From the NCBI RefSeq assembly GCF_003390935.1, contig NZ_QNQZ01000004.1:248001-312000 (forward strand): DNA of 64,000 nt. The letters run 5' to 3'. Below are positions 45,655 through 56,300 of the stretch, in pieces. The position numbers and the translations under genes were made by a program. The notes beneath the pieces were generated by a model, which saw only the letters and a list, made by a program, of their open reading frames with translations, searched no databases and was not told the origin of the DNA. Position 1 is the stretch's first letter; each line of letters begins with the position of its first letter. The DNA comes from Lewinella sp. IMCC34191 (GTDB lineage: Bacteria > Bacteroidota > Bacteroidia > Chitinophagales > Saprospiraceae).

Positions 45655-46692
45655 CTACTTAGCCGACAGCGCTTCCCGGCAAAACTCCAGGCAGCGCGCC
45701 ACTTCCTTAACCGCATCCGAGCCCTCCGGAACGTCGTATTCCAGTTCGATGGTGGCGGGGAAGTTCATTTTACTGCGCTGGATCATGGACAGCATTTCGC
45801 CGATCGGCGTATCGCCCTCTCCCCACATGAGGTTTTGCGCCCCGTTAGCCGGCGTGGTACGGTCCTTGGTATGCATGCTGGAAATGCTGGCGTGCTTGCT
45901 GCGCACGATCTCGCGGGGGTCGTAACCGGCCGCGACGTAGTGGCCGGCATCGAAGTTCAGGGCATTGGCGGGACTCTGCTGCAGGGCGGTATCCCAGAAG
46001 TCAGGCGTTTGCTGGGTGTGGCCGTGGTAGGCTACCCGTACGCCGTGCTTTTGTCCCAGTTTACCCAACCGGGCCGTATGCTGGTCGTTGCCCGGGTGCT
46101 CCAGGGTTACGTGGCTGGCGCCGAGCGTCTTGGCGGCCTTCAGGCCATAGTTTATTTCTTCATCCGAGCTGTTCACGCCGAAGGCGCTGGGCTTATAGGC
46201 GTAAATGGTCACGCCGGCATCGTTGTACATGCGGCGTAACTGACGGAACTTGTCCATACCCACCTGTGTCCGCCACTCGGTCAGTTGCTTTCCGTAGGCT
46301 TCCGCTTCGGCGCGCATCGCTGCCAGTTCCTTGCTTTCGTCCTCGGAGATTTCCCCGTCGCGTTGGCGGCGCATCAGCCCGTACATCTTACTCCGGTCGA
46401 GGGTGCTTTCCGGGGCGCCGGCGAAGTTTTCGGCCGGATCTCCCATAAGCTCGATGGCGCTGATTCCCGCGTCCGTCACGTAACCCAGGGTAGCCTCCGC
46501 GCTCTGATCGGGCATGCTGCGGAAGGAGTAGGTGATGGTCCCGATCTGGACGCCGTTGATCTTCGAATCGGGCTTGCGGTAACGATGGATGATGGCCGGC
46601 GCGGCGTGGAGGGCGGGGCCCGCCAGTAAGAGGCCACCGGCAGCGGCGGTCGTGGTGCGCAGGAAATGGCGACGGGAAGATTTCGTATGCAT
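45655..46692 (-). CDS. Periplasmic sugar-phosphate isomerase/epimerase-like protein with Tat signal
   Basis: 345 aa beginning with a twin-arginine signal (SSRRHFLRTTTAAAGGLLLA, the RR at residues 6-7), so it folds with cofactor or metal in the cytosol before export. The TIM-barrel core fits the xylose-isomerase-like AP-endonuclease superfamily: GTITYSFRSMPDQSAEATL, YAYKPSAFGVNSSDEEINYG and NALNFDAGHYVAAGYDPREI are typical metal-site segments. It is followed 27 bp upstream on the same strand by the sugar-dehydrogenase/cytochrome gene, so the pair probably acts on the same carbohydrate pathway; the substrate is unknown. Confidence 0.82.
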   Translation of the reverse strand: MHTKSSRRHFLRTTTAAAGGLLLAGPALHAAPAIIHRYRKPDSKINGVQIGTITYSFRSMPDQSAEATLGYVTDAGISAIELMGDPAENFAGAPESTLDRSKMYGLMRRQRDGEISEDESKELAAMRAEAEAYGKQLTEWRTQVGMDKFRQLRRMYNDAGVTIYAYKPSAFGVNSSDEEINYGLKAAKTLGASHVTLEHPGNDQHTARLGKLGQKHGVRVAYHGHTQQTPDFWDTALQQSPANALNFDAGHYVAAGYDPREIVRSKHASISSMHTKDRTTPANGAQNLMWGEGDTPIGEMLSMIQRSKMNFPATIELEYDVPEGSDAVKEVARCLEFCREALSAK

Positions 46693-46719
46693 GATCGATG
46701 TGTTTTTTGCTATTGATGC

Positions 46720-49590
46720 TTACCGCGATAGCTGACTACCGGATTTGAATTCTATGCTTTCCAGCGTGACGAGGATCTGCCCCGGCTTCGTGTCGTTGTT
46801 GCGCACGACGAAGTAGACGTCATGCAGGCCTTCCGCGTCGCCCAGGGGAATGGACCAGGAGGGCTTCAGCGTTCGTTGGATTAGCCGGATATTGGGCTCC
46901 GGCCCGCGCTTGCCGCCGGCTACCCAGGCTTGCTGCTGCTTCAGAAATTCGGCTTCGAAGTCCAGCTCGCGGTGGACCACCTTTTCGGTCTGGCCGACCA
47001 CCTCTCCGTCCGGACTATCCAGCCGCACCTCGATGGTGCCACCGGCCGCCCCGGAGCGATCGCTGGCCTCGGCGACGATCTCGATCTCGCCGATCCCGGT
47101 CAAATCGAGGTCACGGAAACCGACAAAACCGCCGTCCTCCACGATGTTGAACGACCGACGCGGCGTGGTCATGAGTTGGGTACCTTCTTTGTAGTCCGCG
47201 TTTTCCGCTACCAGCACCGGATTGCGTAACGCGATGATCTTTTCCGAAGTCAGGGACCCGAGCTCGCCGCGGCCCTCGTCCGTATAGGCCGCACGTAGCA
47301 GATATCCCCCCTTACCGTTCTCGGCGGCGGGCACATCGGTTACGTAGCTTCCCCGCAGCGGCACGCTTTGCCGGTTGGGCGCCGGCTGGTCGAGACTCAT
47401 GATGTAATCCACCATCATCATCGCGTCCTTTTCCGATAGGTCGGGGTGGGCACTCATCGCGTGGTCGCCCCAGAGGCCGACGCTTCCCTCGATGATCCGC
47501 CTGGCGCTGATCGCCTTCTGCTCCGGCGTATTAGGATATTTTTCCGCCACGGCCTGGTAACTGGGGCCTACGGAAGAGACATCCACCCGGTGGCAGGAGA
47601 GGCAATCGCTCTCCTTGATCATATCCTTGCCCTTCTGGTAGATGACCCACTCGTCGCTGCTCACGTGGTTCTGGGCGATCTCGATCGGGTCGTAGCCCTC
47701 GGGGGCGTAGTCGAAGTTAACGGCGATGGCGTCCGCCCTGATCTCTCCTCCCTCGACGGAGCCGTCCTCCGGGTCGGCCACGCGAATGTCGTACCGCAGC
47801 TCACTGCCCGGAAAGAAGAAGGAGCGGTTGCCTTCGGACAGCACGATGTCCACCTCCGGCGGCGCGTTGCCCGCAAGGAGCTGGAAGCTTTTCCGGTCGC
47901 TGTTGCCGGCCGGGTCGCTGACTTCCAGCTCGGCGGTATAGGCACCTTCTTCTTCCAGGGTAATCGTCGGATTCGGTTCGTCGAACTCTTCGGAATAGCC
48001 GTTTTCCGAACTGACCGTCCAGCGGTAGTCCAGCTCGTCCTCGTCGTAATCTTCGGTCCCCTCAGCGGAAAGCGCAACTTCCAGCGGCAGGGCGCCGGCG
48101 GTCCGGTCGGCACTCGCTACCACGACGGGCGGGCGATTACCTCCGTTGTACTCGATCCGCTTGATCTGTGCGTTCTCATTGCCCCGGAACCAGGCCGAGC
48201 CGTATTCCAGTACGTACAGGCGGCCGTCGGGGCTGAATTGCATATCGATGGCGCTGCTGAAATTCTCTTCCGGCAGGAAGGGTTCCATGCCAACGTAGTC
48301 GCCGTTCTCGTCCATTTCCACGGCCATGATCCAGCCGCGCATGAATTCCACCATCAGCCATTTGCCTTCGTAGTAGCTGGGGAAGCGATAATCGGTGTCG
48401 GGAAAGTCAGCTTGCCGGAACACCGGTCCGCCCGTGGCACTCCGCCCCGAACTACCCATCTGCGGGAACTCCTCCGAGTAGCTGTACGGGTACCAGATGA
48501 AGGCGGGCAACGGCTCGGGCAGTTCAGTCAGGCCGTCGTTATTCGGGGAGTTATTCACCACCTTGTTGACGTCGAAGGGCTGGCTCACCGAGTCGGTAGC
48601 GTAATCGTAATCGATATAGGGCATATTATCCCCGATGAAGTAGGGCCAGCCGTGGAAGCCCGCTTCCCGGGCCTGGTTGAACTCGTCGTAGCCCCGGGGG
48701 CCGTAGCGGGAATCCTCCGAGGCGTCCGGCCCGACCTCGCCCCAGTAGATGTAGCCGGTCTCGCTGTCGACACTCACGCGCCAGGGATTTCGGTGCCCCA
48801 TCGTGTAAATCTCGGGCCGCGTCTTTTCCGTCCCTTCGGGGAAGAGGTTACCCGCGGGGATGGTATAGCTACCGTCGTCTTCGGGATGGATGCGCAGGAT
48901 CTTGCCGCGCAGGTCATTCGTATTGCCGGCGGTGCGCTGGTCGTCGGAGGTTTCGTGACCGGGCCGCTCGTCCAGATTGGAGGTGCCGATCGGCGGGTTG
49001 GCGGTGTTGTTGCCGGTGGTGAGATAGAGGTTTCCTTCCCGATCAAAGGTGATGCCGCCGCCGGTGTGGCAGCAGACCTCGCGCTGGGCATCGTACTCCA
49101 GCACGACCACTTCGGAGTCCATTTGCAGGCTATCCCCGTCGTAGTCGAAGCGCGATAGCACGTGCTTGGCCTCGTCGGGATGGGCATACAGCATGTATAC
49201 CCAGCCGTTCTCGGCGAAGTCGGGGTCGGCGGCGACGCCCATCAACCCTTCCTCGGCGGGGCGCGACTGGCCTTCCTTATTCGTGTAAATGGTATTTACC
49301 GGGATGTGGCCGGCCGTTTTCATCCGGCGATTGGCGGCGTCGAAGGTCTTTACCCCTCCCTTGCGCTCCACCAGCATCATGACCTCGTCGCTGAGAAAAG
49401 TGAAGGCCATCGGCTCGTCCAACGCACCCGGTTCCGTGAGCACGGTGGTGGTGAAGCGATTCTCTTCGGGCCGGCTCCCGTCGTCTACCGCCCGTTTCGG
49501 ATCGTCTGGCTGACAGGCAAATACGGTCGTCAGCAGCATGCCGAAGACAGCCACGAGCGGGCTATTGATAAAGCGAGGGGTCATATTCAT
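46720..49590 (-). CDS. Multidomain lipoprotein: sugar dehydrogenase, PKD, cytochrome c and C-terminal carbohydrate-binding-like domain
   Basis: 956 aa with a lipoprotein signal ending in FACQPDDP. Residues ~45-470 form a six-blade beta-propeller of the glucose/sorbosone dehydrogenase group (GLMGVAADPDFAENGWVYML; ILRIHPEDDGSYTIPAGNLF), which in this family can use PQQ. A PKD domain follows (~490-580). Then comes a c-type cytochrome with CLSCH at about 662-666 and a distal Met in HAMSAHPDL (axial ligand likely). The C-terminal ~160 residues look like a CBM6-type beta-sandwich. Electrons from sugar oxidation could pass to the haem. It is encoded upstream of the isomerase-like gene, 27 bp apart. 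Confidence 0.85.
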   Translation of the reverse strand: MNMTPRFINSPLVAVFGMLLTTVFACQPDDPKRAVDDGSRPEENRFTTTVLTEPGALDEPMAFTFLSDEVMMLVERKGGVKTFDAANRRMKTAGHIPVNTIYTNKEGQSRPAEEGLMGVAADPDFAENGWVYMLYAHPDEAKHVLSRFDYDGDSLQMDSEVVVLEYDAQREVCCHTGGGITFDREGNLYLTTGNNTANPPIGTSNLDERPGHETSDDQRTAGNTNDLRGKILRIHPEDDGSYTIPAGNLFPEGTEKTRPEIYTMGHRNPWRVSVDSETGYIYWGEVGPDASEDSRYGPRGYDEFNQAREAGFHGWPYFIGDNMPYIDYDYATDSVSQPFDVNKVVNNSPNNDGLTELPEPLPAFIWYPYSYSEEFPQMGSSGRSATGGPVFRQADFPDTDYRFPSYYEGKWLMVEFMRGWIMAVEMDENGDYVGMEPFLPEENFSSAIDMQFSPDGRLYVLEYGSAWFRGNENAQIKRIEYNGGNRPPVVVASADRTAGALPLEVALSAEGTEDYDEDELDYRWTVSSENGYSEEFDEPNPTITLEEEGAYTAELEVSDPAGNSDRKSFQLLAGNAPPEVDIVLSEGNRSFFFPGSELRYDIRVADPEDGSVEGGEIRADAIAVNFDYAPEGYDPIEIAQNHVSSDEWVIYQKGKDMIKESDCLSCHRVDVSSVGPSYQAVAEKYPNTPEQKAISARRIIEGSVGLWGDHAMSAHPDLSEKDAMMMVDYIMSLDQPAPNRQSVPLRGSYVTDVPAAENGKGGYLLRAAYTDEGRGELGSLTSEKIIALRNPVLVAENADYKEGTQLMTTPRRSFNIVEDGGFVGFRDLDLTGIGEIEIVAEASDRSGAAGGTIEVRLDSPDGEVVGQTEKVVHRELDFEAEFLKQQQAWVAGGKRGPEPNIRLIQRTLKPSWSIPLGDAEGLHDVYFVVRNNDTKPGQILVTLESIEFKSGSQLSR

Positions 49591-49674
49591 AGTACTCGAT
49601 CGACGTTCCTTGGGGTCGCCCTACACCGGGCGGAAAGGACGACTAAGGTACGTAAACGTCTCAGAAGAATTTTT

Positions 49675-49691
49675 GCGGCGGAGCGCAGGTA
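49675..49691 (-). repeat. Dispersed GC-rich 20-mer, copy 7
   Basis: GCGGCGGAGCGCAGGTA on the plus strand, i.e. reverse orientation, upstream of the multidomain lipoprotein gene. Confidence 0.65.
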
Positions 49692-49841
49692 TAATGCTTT
49701 TCGGAACGGAGCAAGCTGTCTTGCCAACGAGTTTCTTTTCCCTGCGGGGGGGGACCCCGGAGCTGCGCACCGGGTAACGGAGCTTGGACTGCGCTGCAGT
49801 CCCTCACAGGGGTGAGCAGCTCCTACCTTCGTACGGACAAG

Positions 49842-50290
49842 CGACCGCAGCGGGGTCACCCCCACAACCCGTAGTAAAACCCAGGAGGGGAAACAACGAG
49901 AACGAACGACCGCAGCGCGGCCAAACCTTCATAACCCGGGGTGAAACACTGGGAGGAGAAAACAACGAGAACAAAAGACCGCAGCGCGGCCAAACCTTCA
50001 TAACCCGGGGTGAAACCCTGGGAGGAGAAAACAACGAGAACAAACGACCGCAGCGCGGTCAAACCTCCATAACCCGGGGTGAAACCCTGGGAGGAGAAAA
50101 CAACGAGAACAAAAGACCGCAGCGCGGTCAAACCTTCATAATCCGGGGTGAAACCCTGGCAGGAGAAAACAACGAGAACAAAAAGACCGCAGCGCGGTCA
50201 AACCTTCATAACCCAGGGTGAATCCCTGGGAGGGGGTGATACCCGGGCAGGGGAGTGAAACCCTAGGAGAGGGTAAAACCCTGGCAGGAG
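49842..50290. repeat. 69-bp tandem repeat array
   Basis: Units containing ACCGCAGCGCGGYCAAACCT, then ATAACCCGGGGTGAAACCCT and GGGAGGAGAAAACAACGAG, repeat with starts at 49911, 49980, 50049, 50118 and 50188 (period 69, 69, 69, 70). A diverged unit lies before them and degenerate partial units after. Each unit contains a hairpin (CCCRGGGTGAAWCCCTGGG type). Because 69 is divisible by three, frames on both strands stay open (a 23-residue periodic ORF), but no start/signal or other hallmark supports coding. The array, its flanks and the terminator fill the 804-bp gap. Confidence 0.9.
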
Positions 50291-50310
50291 ATGCCCCCCC
50301 GGAAAACAAA

Positions 50311-50344
50311 AATCCCGGTAAGTGACGAATCACTTACCGGGATT
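50311..50344 (-). terminator. Rho-independent terminator of the giant PKD-protein gene
   Basis: AATCCCGGTAAGTG (50311-50324), six-base loop, CACTTACCGGGATT (50331-50344): a perfect 14-bp stem. On the minus strand it is followed by TTTTTGTTTT, so it terminates transcription coming from the gene ending at 50395. Confidence 0.88.
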
Positions 50345-50364
50345 ACTTCCGGTTCAGGGAGCAG

Positions 50365-50387
50365 TTTTTACCTGCGCGCCGCCGCCC
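50365..50387 (+). repeat. Dispersed GC-rich 20-mer, copy 8
   Basis: TTTTTACCTGCGCGCCGCCG lies between the terminator and the end of the giant gene, 8 bp from its stop codon. It is the opposite orientation to copies 3, 5 and 7. Confidence 0.7.
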
Positions 50388-50394
50388 CTATAGC

Positions 50395-53300
50395 CTACCG
50401 AAGGAGGGTGATGTAGCCGGTCTTGGCGATGGTACCGGTTTCGTTGGCCATGCCCGTCCAGCCACGACCGTTGCGGAACTTGGCCCGGTGGACACGCCAG
50501 ACGTAGGTGCCAGGCTTGGCGGGGAGACCCTGGAAGGTGCCGTCCCAGGCTTCGGTGGGCGAACCTTCCGCATCGATGGCTTCCGACTCCCAGACCAGCT
50601 GACCGGTACGGGTGTAGACCGCGATGTAGTAGTCCTCCAGGCCGATGCCCTTGGGCTTGAAGACGTCCTGCTCCTCTATCGTATTATCCTCGGGGGTGAA
50701 GACGTTGGGGACAAACAGACCGACGAGCATCTCGAGGTCGACCTTCTTGGAAACGGTGTCCTGACAGCCGTACACGTTTTCGACCCAGTGGTAGACCGTC
50801 TTGTCGAAGCCGGATACATAGCGGTGTACGGGATCCATCTCGTCGCTGCCGTAGCCGTCACCGAAGTCCCATCCGAAGAGGACGGCATCGGCACTGGAGC
50901 GGTCAGTGAACTGGATGGTGTTCATCACTTCACCCTCGGCGTTGTCGTAGTCGAAGTCGGCCAGCGGGCGGGGGAAGATCTCGACGAATTCCGTGAAGGT
51001 GGCCGTGTCGGCACATCCGCTGCCGTTACCGGCGATCACAGTGACATCGTAGAAACCAGGCTGCTCGAAGCGGCGGCTGAAGTCTTCCTCTTCCGAAACG
51101 TAGCCGTCGGAGAAGGTCCACTTGATGAAGTCGGTATTCGAGCTTTCACTCGTGAACGGCAGTTCGCCGGAAACACAGGCGGCGGTATCGGGGATGCTGA
51201 ACTCGGCTACGGGCTCACCGTAGATGTACAGCGGTGCGGAAGCGGTGGCCTCACAGAGGAACTCGTTGGTGGCCTTCAGCGTCACGTTGTAGGTAGCCGC
51301 TTCGGTGTAGGTGATACAGGGGGTGTTCAGTCCGGAGGTGAGTCCGTTGCCGAAGTCCCAGTTGTAGCCCGTTCCACCGGTCGTGTTGTTGGTGAAGCAG
51401 ACCGTCTGCGGTACGCCACAGGCCTGGCTGGCGTCGGCGGCGAATTCCACTTCGGGAACGGCGTGCACTTCGACCGAAGAGAATACCGCGTCGTTGCTGC
51501 ACCCAGACTCATCGCGAACGGTGAGGGTGATCTCATACGTACCAGGCGTGGTGTAAGTGTGGGTACGGGGTTCAGCTCCGACGGCGGTATTCCCGTCACC
51601 GAAGTCCCAGCTGTAGTAAGCGCCGGATTCGGTGAGGTTCTTCAGGTCGACCTGCAGGGGCGGACAGCCCACTACGTTTTCGGCGGTCAGGTCCACTTGC
51701 GGGGCCTCGCGGATGGTGATCTTCTGGCTGAAGACACCGGGGCAGTCAGCTCCCTCGACCTTGGCCGAGAGGGTTACGGTATATTCTCCCGGGCCGGGGA
51801 ACACGTGGCCGGGGTTCTCGACGTCCTTCACCGTATTACCGTCGCCGAAGGTCCAGACGAAGTCCGTCACGCGGCCGGAGGTATTACGGAAGAAGACGCT
51901 GTCGCCTACACAGGTTGCACTGGCCACCTCGAAGGAAACGTCGGGTGCGGGGTAGACGGTCACCGGTAGGGTGATCTCATCCTGGACACAGCCGTTGTCG
52001 GCGACCAGGGTGACGTTGTACGTCTTCACCGCGTCGGTGGTATTGCGGAAGGTGTGCTCGGGGTTCTCCTCGTCGGAAGAGTAGCCGTCGCCGAAGTCCC
52101 AGGCGTAGCTTACCAGGCTGTCGGGGCTGGTAAAGTTACGGAACTGAACAGTGAACGGATCACAGCCGGTACGCTCGTCGGCGCTGAAGCGCACGCGGAG
52201 TTCGTTGGGCTTGGAGATCACGGTCCGGGTCAGGGTATCGCTGCCACAGGCGTTATAAGCCACCAGCGTGATGTCGAACGCGGCGTTCTGCGCACCCTGG
52301 GCTACGAAGGAGCGGGCGGGCGGCGTGGCTTCAATCGAGTACAGTTCGCCATTTACGAACCACTTGTACTTATTGCGGGTACCGGCGGTCTGGTTGTCGA
52401 AGCTGACGTTCAGTTGCGAACAACCGGCTTCCTCGCTAAGCTCGAAGGCAGCCACCGGCTCGGTGGTGATGGTCACCTCTTCGCTGTAGGTATGGGTACC
52501 ACAGTCGTTGGTTACGGTCAGGCTGACCAGGTAGGTGGTGTCCACGCTACCACGCTCGAAGAGGACCGGGGCGGGATTCTCGCTGTTGCTGGTCCGGCCG
52601 TTGCCGAAGTCCCAGAAGTAGACGGCTTCCCCGAACACCTGGCTATTGTTGTAGAAGGTGAAGGGTACATCGTCACAGGCTACGTCTTGCTCCTTTTCGA
52701 AGCGGGCGACCGGCGTTCCGGTCACGTTGACGTGCTTCACGACTTCGTGGGCACAGCCAAACTCATTGTAAGCCGTCAGCGTCACGGTATGAATACCGGG
52801 GGTGCGGAAGGTAAACACGGGGTTCGCTACCCGTACCGGCGGCTCATCAGAGTTGCGCCATACATAGCTGACACCACCGGTACCGGTTTGCTTGAACTGC
52901 ACCGGCTCGTCGATACAGACGTAGTTAGGGGCGTCGATCTGGGCAATCGGTCCGGGCCGGACATTGACCGTGAAGTCAACCGATCCGGTACAGGTCATAC
53001 CGGCGGGGCGGTAGTAGTACGTCAGGGTGTAGGTTCCGGCGCCGAGGCTGCTGGGATCCATTACACCGCTGCGGTCGATCACGCCGGGGCCTTCGTACCA
53101 GCCACCCATCGGATTACCATTCGAGAGGACGAAGTAAGTATCGCTCTCACAGGCATCCAGTACCGGTTCGGCTACGGTTACCTCGGGCTCTTCGATCACG
53201 AATACCTCACGGGTACCGGTTACGGCACAGGCGCCGTCGGTGTAGGTGTACTCCAGCACGGTCACGCCGGTTCCGGCGGCTACCGGGTCGAAGTTTCCGT

Positions 53301-56300
53301 CGGCGGTCACTACGCCGGCCCGACCGTCGGCATCCATCCAGCTACCGCCCGCGGGCGTTGGGCTGGTCAGTACGTACAGACCGTCCAGGATACAGACCGT
53401 GTCACGGCCACCCATGGTCAGTTCGGGCGTGGAATCAATGTGGATGGTATCGGCTACCGTGCTTTCGCCACAGGCATTGAATACCGTCAGCTTGTAGACG
53501 TAGGTCCCGGCTTCGCGGTAGGGGATGGCACGCGGGAAGCGATCGCTCGAAGTCAGATCACCCACGCTGCCGGGGAAGGTCCAGCGTACGCTGTCGACGG
53601 CACCGCCGCCGTAATTCACGATCGGAGTGAGATCGACCTGCTCGCAGAAACGATCCTGGTAGGTGAGTACGGGTTCAACCGATTCCTTCACCGTTACGCT
53701 GCCCGTCCAGGTGATCGGATCACAGGAAGGATTGCTAATGACGGCGCTCAGCTCGTAGGTACCGACACCGGTGAAGGTGAAGGTCGGTTCGGCGGCATTC
53801 GGGTTGTCGATCGCTACGGCACCGGCCGGGGTAACGGTCCAGTCGTAGGTCAGATCGGCTCCCGTGCTGCGGTTGCTTACGGTTACGGTTTGGCTACCGT
53901 CCAGACAGAGGTTGGTTGCGGAAAGGTCGATATCGGCGACCGGCTCGGCGTAGATCCGGAAGGTATCCCGTGCTACGGTGGTTCCACAGTCGGAAGCCGC
54001 GTTCACGGTAACCAGGTAGGTTCCAGGGGCCAGGCTGAGGGTCGGATTGTCCGGAATATTGCTCTCGAAGACCGTAGCCTGGTTAGCGTCGGTGATCGTC
54101 CAGCTGGCGCTATTCGCTCCGTTGATGGCGGCGGAAAGCGCTACCGTGGTCGGGCCACAGAAGTCGGGCTGAGCCGTCAGCTGGATGGTCGGTACGCCTC
54201 CCACCGTGATCACGGCATCCATGTCCTGCATGCCACATTCGGGGTTACCGGCGGTTAGGCGCAGGGTGTACTCACCGTTGGCCCAACCTTCGTCGATAGC
54301 AAAGTTTGCGGGGGAAGACTGGCTGGTCGCCAGGGTCGTACCCATAGGGTCAATCAGCGAGAAGGTAAAGTCGGTCAGATCATCACTGGAGGTATTGGTT
54401 ACCCGCAGCGTCCCTCCCTGGCAGACGATGTCATTGTCCACGGCAAACGAGGGCGTCGAATCGTCGTAGATGCGGAAGGTATCCCGGTCGACCGTCGTAC
54501 CACAGTCGGAGGTGGCCGTAACGGCTACGATGTAGGTATCGGGTTCGAGATTGAGCGTCGGCCCGTCGGGAATATTACTGGCAAAGACGGTGGCTCCGGC
54601 CGCGTTGGTAACCAGCCACTCCATACGCTTGGCACCCGCGGTAGCGGCGGACAGCGATACGGTGGTTGGGCCACAGAAATCCGGCTGCGGCAGCACATCC
54701 ACGGTAGGAACACCGCCGATCGTGATGGTCATCTCATCGGTTTTCATGCCACACTCGGGGTTACCGGCGGTCATGCGCAGGGTGTAGGTCCCCTTAGCCA
54801 TTCCGGCACCAATGGTGAAGTTGGCCGGAGAGGCATTGCTGGTCAGTACGGTTATTCCCGCAGGATCGACCAGGTCGAAGGTGAAGTCCGTAACGTCACC
54901 CGTGGAGGTGTTGGTTACCGATAGCGTTCCACCCTGGCAAACGAGGTCGCTGCTTACGGTGAACGAAGGCGTCGGCTCCGCGAAGATGCGGAAGGTATCG
55001 CGGTCGGTTACCGATCCACAACCGGAAGTGGCCGTCGCGGCTGCGACGTACGTACCCGGGTTGAGGTTCAGCGTGGGGGCATCCTCCACATTGCTTTCAA
55101 AGACCACCCGGTCTTTGGCATCCGTAATCTTCCAGGCGATGCTGGAAGCTCCGGTGTGCGCGGCGGAAAGGCTTACGGTATTGGGTCCGCAGTAGTCGGG
55201 TTGCGCGATCACCTCGATGGTTGGCGCTCCACCCACGGTGATCGTGGTTTCGGCGGTTTCCAGGGCACACTCGGGGTTACCGGCGGCCAGGCGGATCGTG
55301 TACTCCCCGTCGGGCAGCGCTTCTCCGATGGAGAAGGTGGCGGGGGACGCACTGCTGGTCAGCATCGTGGTTCCCATCGGATCGATCAGCGAGAAGGTGA
55401 AGTCGGTCACGTCGCCTTCCGAAGTATTGGTCACGGTTACGGTACCTCCCTGACAGGCCACGTCGGTATCCACCGTGAAGGCGGGCTCGGGAGCTTCGAA
55501 GAGGTGGAAGGTATCCCGGCTGCGTACTACGCCGCACTCGTTCGCCACCATGGCGGTCACGTGGTAAGTGCCTTCGGCCAGATCCGCAACGGGCGGCACG
55601 TAGGCATCGCTGTTGTAGACCAACTTACCGGCGTCGTCACGAATCTGCCAGTTGATGAAGTTGATGCGGGCAGGGTCACTGTGGGTAGCGGAGAGTTGCA
55701 CCTGGGCGGGTCCACAATTATCCGGCGTAGGCAGGAGCGCAATCGTCGGCAGGGCACCCACTTTAATCCGGGCACTGTTCGTAGCGGGGGCACAAGTGGC
55801 ACTCGAGACGTCGAGGCGAACGATGTACTCGCCAACGGGCAGGTCTTCCCCGAAGGTGAAGGTAGCCGGCGAATCCTTACTCGTAGCCACGACATTAAAG
55901 TCGCTATCAAGCACCGTGAAGGTGAAGTCGGTCACGTCGTCACCGGAAAGCTTGGTCGCGGTGATGCTGCCACCCGTACAGACGGACGAACTGCTCAGGG
56001 AGAAGTTAGCCGCCGGAGCGGGGCTTACCGTGAATTCAGTAAAGTCGGTCGCCGAGCCACAGTCGTTGCCGGCCGTCACTTTAAGCGTATAGGTACCGGC
56101 GGAAAGCTTGACGTTCAGCGGGTCGAAGGTGGCATTGGTGTAAACCGTTGCTCCGTCCGAATCCGCGACCTGCCAGAGAATAGTCTCGGCATCGGTCAGC
56201 GTAGCGCGGGGCGTGAAGTCGGATTCACCACAGAAATCGGCTACGGCCTCCACCAGAACGGTCGGCGTGGCTTTGATGACCACGGTTGCTTCGGTACCGA

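Noticed and set aside
47446-49158. 570-codon plus-strand ORF opposite the sugar-dehydrogenase lipoprotein
   Set aside because: Shadow of the real minus-strand gene, no motif, start within conserved coding sequence.
49784-50221. Periodic ORF with 23-residue repeats
   Set aside because: Open only because the 69-bp period is divisible by three; equally open on the other strand, no supporting feature.
49842-50290. CRISPR array at the 69-bp repeat
   Set aside because: The whole 69 bp is repeated with no unique spacers, and no cas genes are nearby.
52054-54258. 734-codon plus-strand ORF opposite the giant gene
   Set aside because: It mirrors the repeat structure of the minus-strand PKD gene, has no domain or signal and reflects codon bias of the opposite strand. 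Several similar plus-strand frames in 50.5-63 kb were rejected for the same reason.
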